A stretch of 64,000 nucleotides of DNA from Nitrobacter sp. Nb-311A. Lineage in GTDB: Bacteria; Pseudomonadota; Alphaproteobacteria; Rhizobiales; Xanthobacteraceae. The notes under the pieces are model-generated. The model made no database searches and was not told the DNA's origin. It saw only the letters and a program-made list of their open reading frames with translations. This document shows positions 63,897 to 64,000 of this stretch, in pieces. A program made the position numbers and the translations under genes. The DNA lies in NCBI RefSeq assembly GCF_000152905.1, contig NZ_CH672417.1, forward strand, positions 195,585 to 259,584. The letters are read 5' to 3'. Position 1 is the stretch's first letter; the number at the start of each line of letters is the position of its first letter.

Positions 63897-64000
63897 CTCT
63901 CGCCGCTTTCATACTTGCGCTGGTTACCGTGCAGCGGCTCGGCGAACTCATCCTGTCCCGCTACAACACTGCGAGACTGTTGGCGCGAGGCGCGATCGAG
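63893..64000 (+). CDS. Isoprenylcysteine carboxyl methyltransferase-like protein, N-terminal part, cut by window edge
   Basis: The GTG overlapping the polyketide synthase stop opens a frame reading MTLAAFILALVTVQRLGELI then LSRYNTARLLARGAIE to the window end. This is the first membrane helix and loop of ICMT-family membrane methyltransferases, which O-methylate phenolic lipids made by type III synthases in similar gene pairs. Only 36 residues are visible. Confidence 0.78.
   Translation, partial: MTLAAFILALVTVQRLGELILSRYNTARLLARGAIE

Noticed and set aside
1-64000. CRISPR arrays, intact insertion sequences, rRNA, prophage
   Set aside because: No regularly spaced repeats, transposase motifs, rRNA-like sequence or phage genes were found on either strand.

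Overview
The window looks like chromosomal DNA of an alphaproteobacterium of the Bradyrhizobium / Rhodopseudomonas / Nitrobacter group (Nitrobacteraceae). The signs are high GC, a fused cytochrome b/c1 gene (fbcH), a fused transaldolase/phosphoglucose isomerase, a leaderless trpL-trpE attenuator and short intergenic repeats of a type common in this group. The nsrR - TPR protein - ncgA - ncgB - ncgC - nirK cluster and a NarK-type nitrate/nitrite porter make Nitrobacter the best genus guess. That is inference, because no nitrite oxidoreductase gene lies in the window.

Layout. 1-0.4 kb: start of trpE with its attenuator. 0.5-9.5 kb: housekeeping genes: a PEBP protein, the bc1 complex (petA-fbcH), trmL-queE-queD (tRNA modification), hemF, and a four-gene overlapping operon ending in cca. 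9.7-16.5 kb: a MoxR / DUF58 / BatA-DUF4159 / membrane protein operon. 16.6-19.7 kb: a probable zinc-uptake unit, with a Zur-like palindrome ahead of a DUF2946 protein and a His-rich TonB-dependent receptor. 19.7-23.5 kb: small enzymes (GNAT, NUDIX, metallophosphoesterase, glutathione peroxidase, DUF proteins). 23.8-32.9 kb: a sugar block, tal-pgi, gnd, zwf, pgl, gntK, a broken HAD phosphatase gene and a convergent GH15 glycosidase; most of these genes overlap by 4 bases. 33.2-35.1 kb: a PAS-GGDEF-EAL protein.

35.5-40.2 kb, all on the minus strand: nsrR, a membrane-anchored TPR protein, then multicopper oxidase, diheme cytochrome, monoheme cytochrome and copper nitrite reductase. Two related 23-bp palindromes precede the TPR gene and the oxidase gene and are candidate NsrR operators. 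40.7-46.7 kb: a complete Mrp Na+/H+ antiporter operon with mrpA and mrpB fused. 47-50.4 kb: stress-type genes (SDR, DUF72, DUF892) and a 48-residue membrane protein. 50.5-54.7 kb: an ABC export system (ATPase, FtsX-like permease, CrtC/AttH-like protein).

55.6-59.7 kb: a LodA-like cysteine-tryptophylquinone oxidase with its LodB-like flavoprotein and a small protein with a twin-arginine signal. 60.4-61.7 kb: narK with a palindromic operator-like promoter. 62.2-64 kb: a PRC-barrel gene whose 3' end has been replaced by an out-of-frame piece of another gene, then a type III polyketide synthase overlapping the start of an isoprenylcysteine methyltransferase-like gene cut by the window edge.

No rRNA, intact tRNA, CRISPR array or intact insertion sequence was seen.
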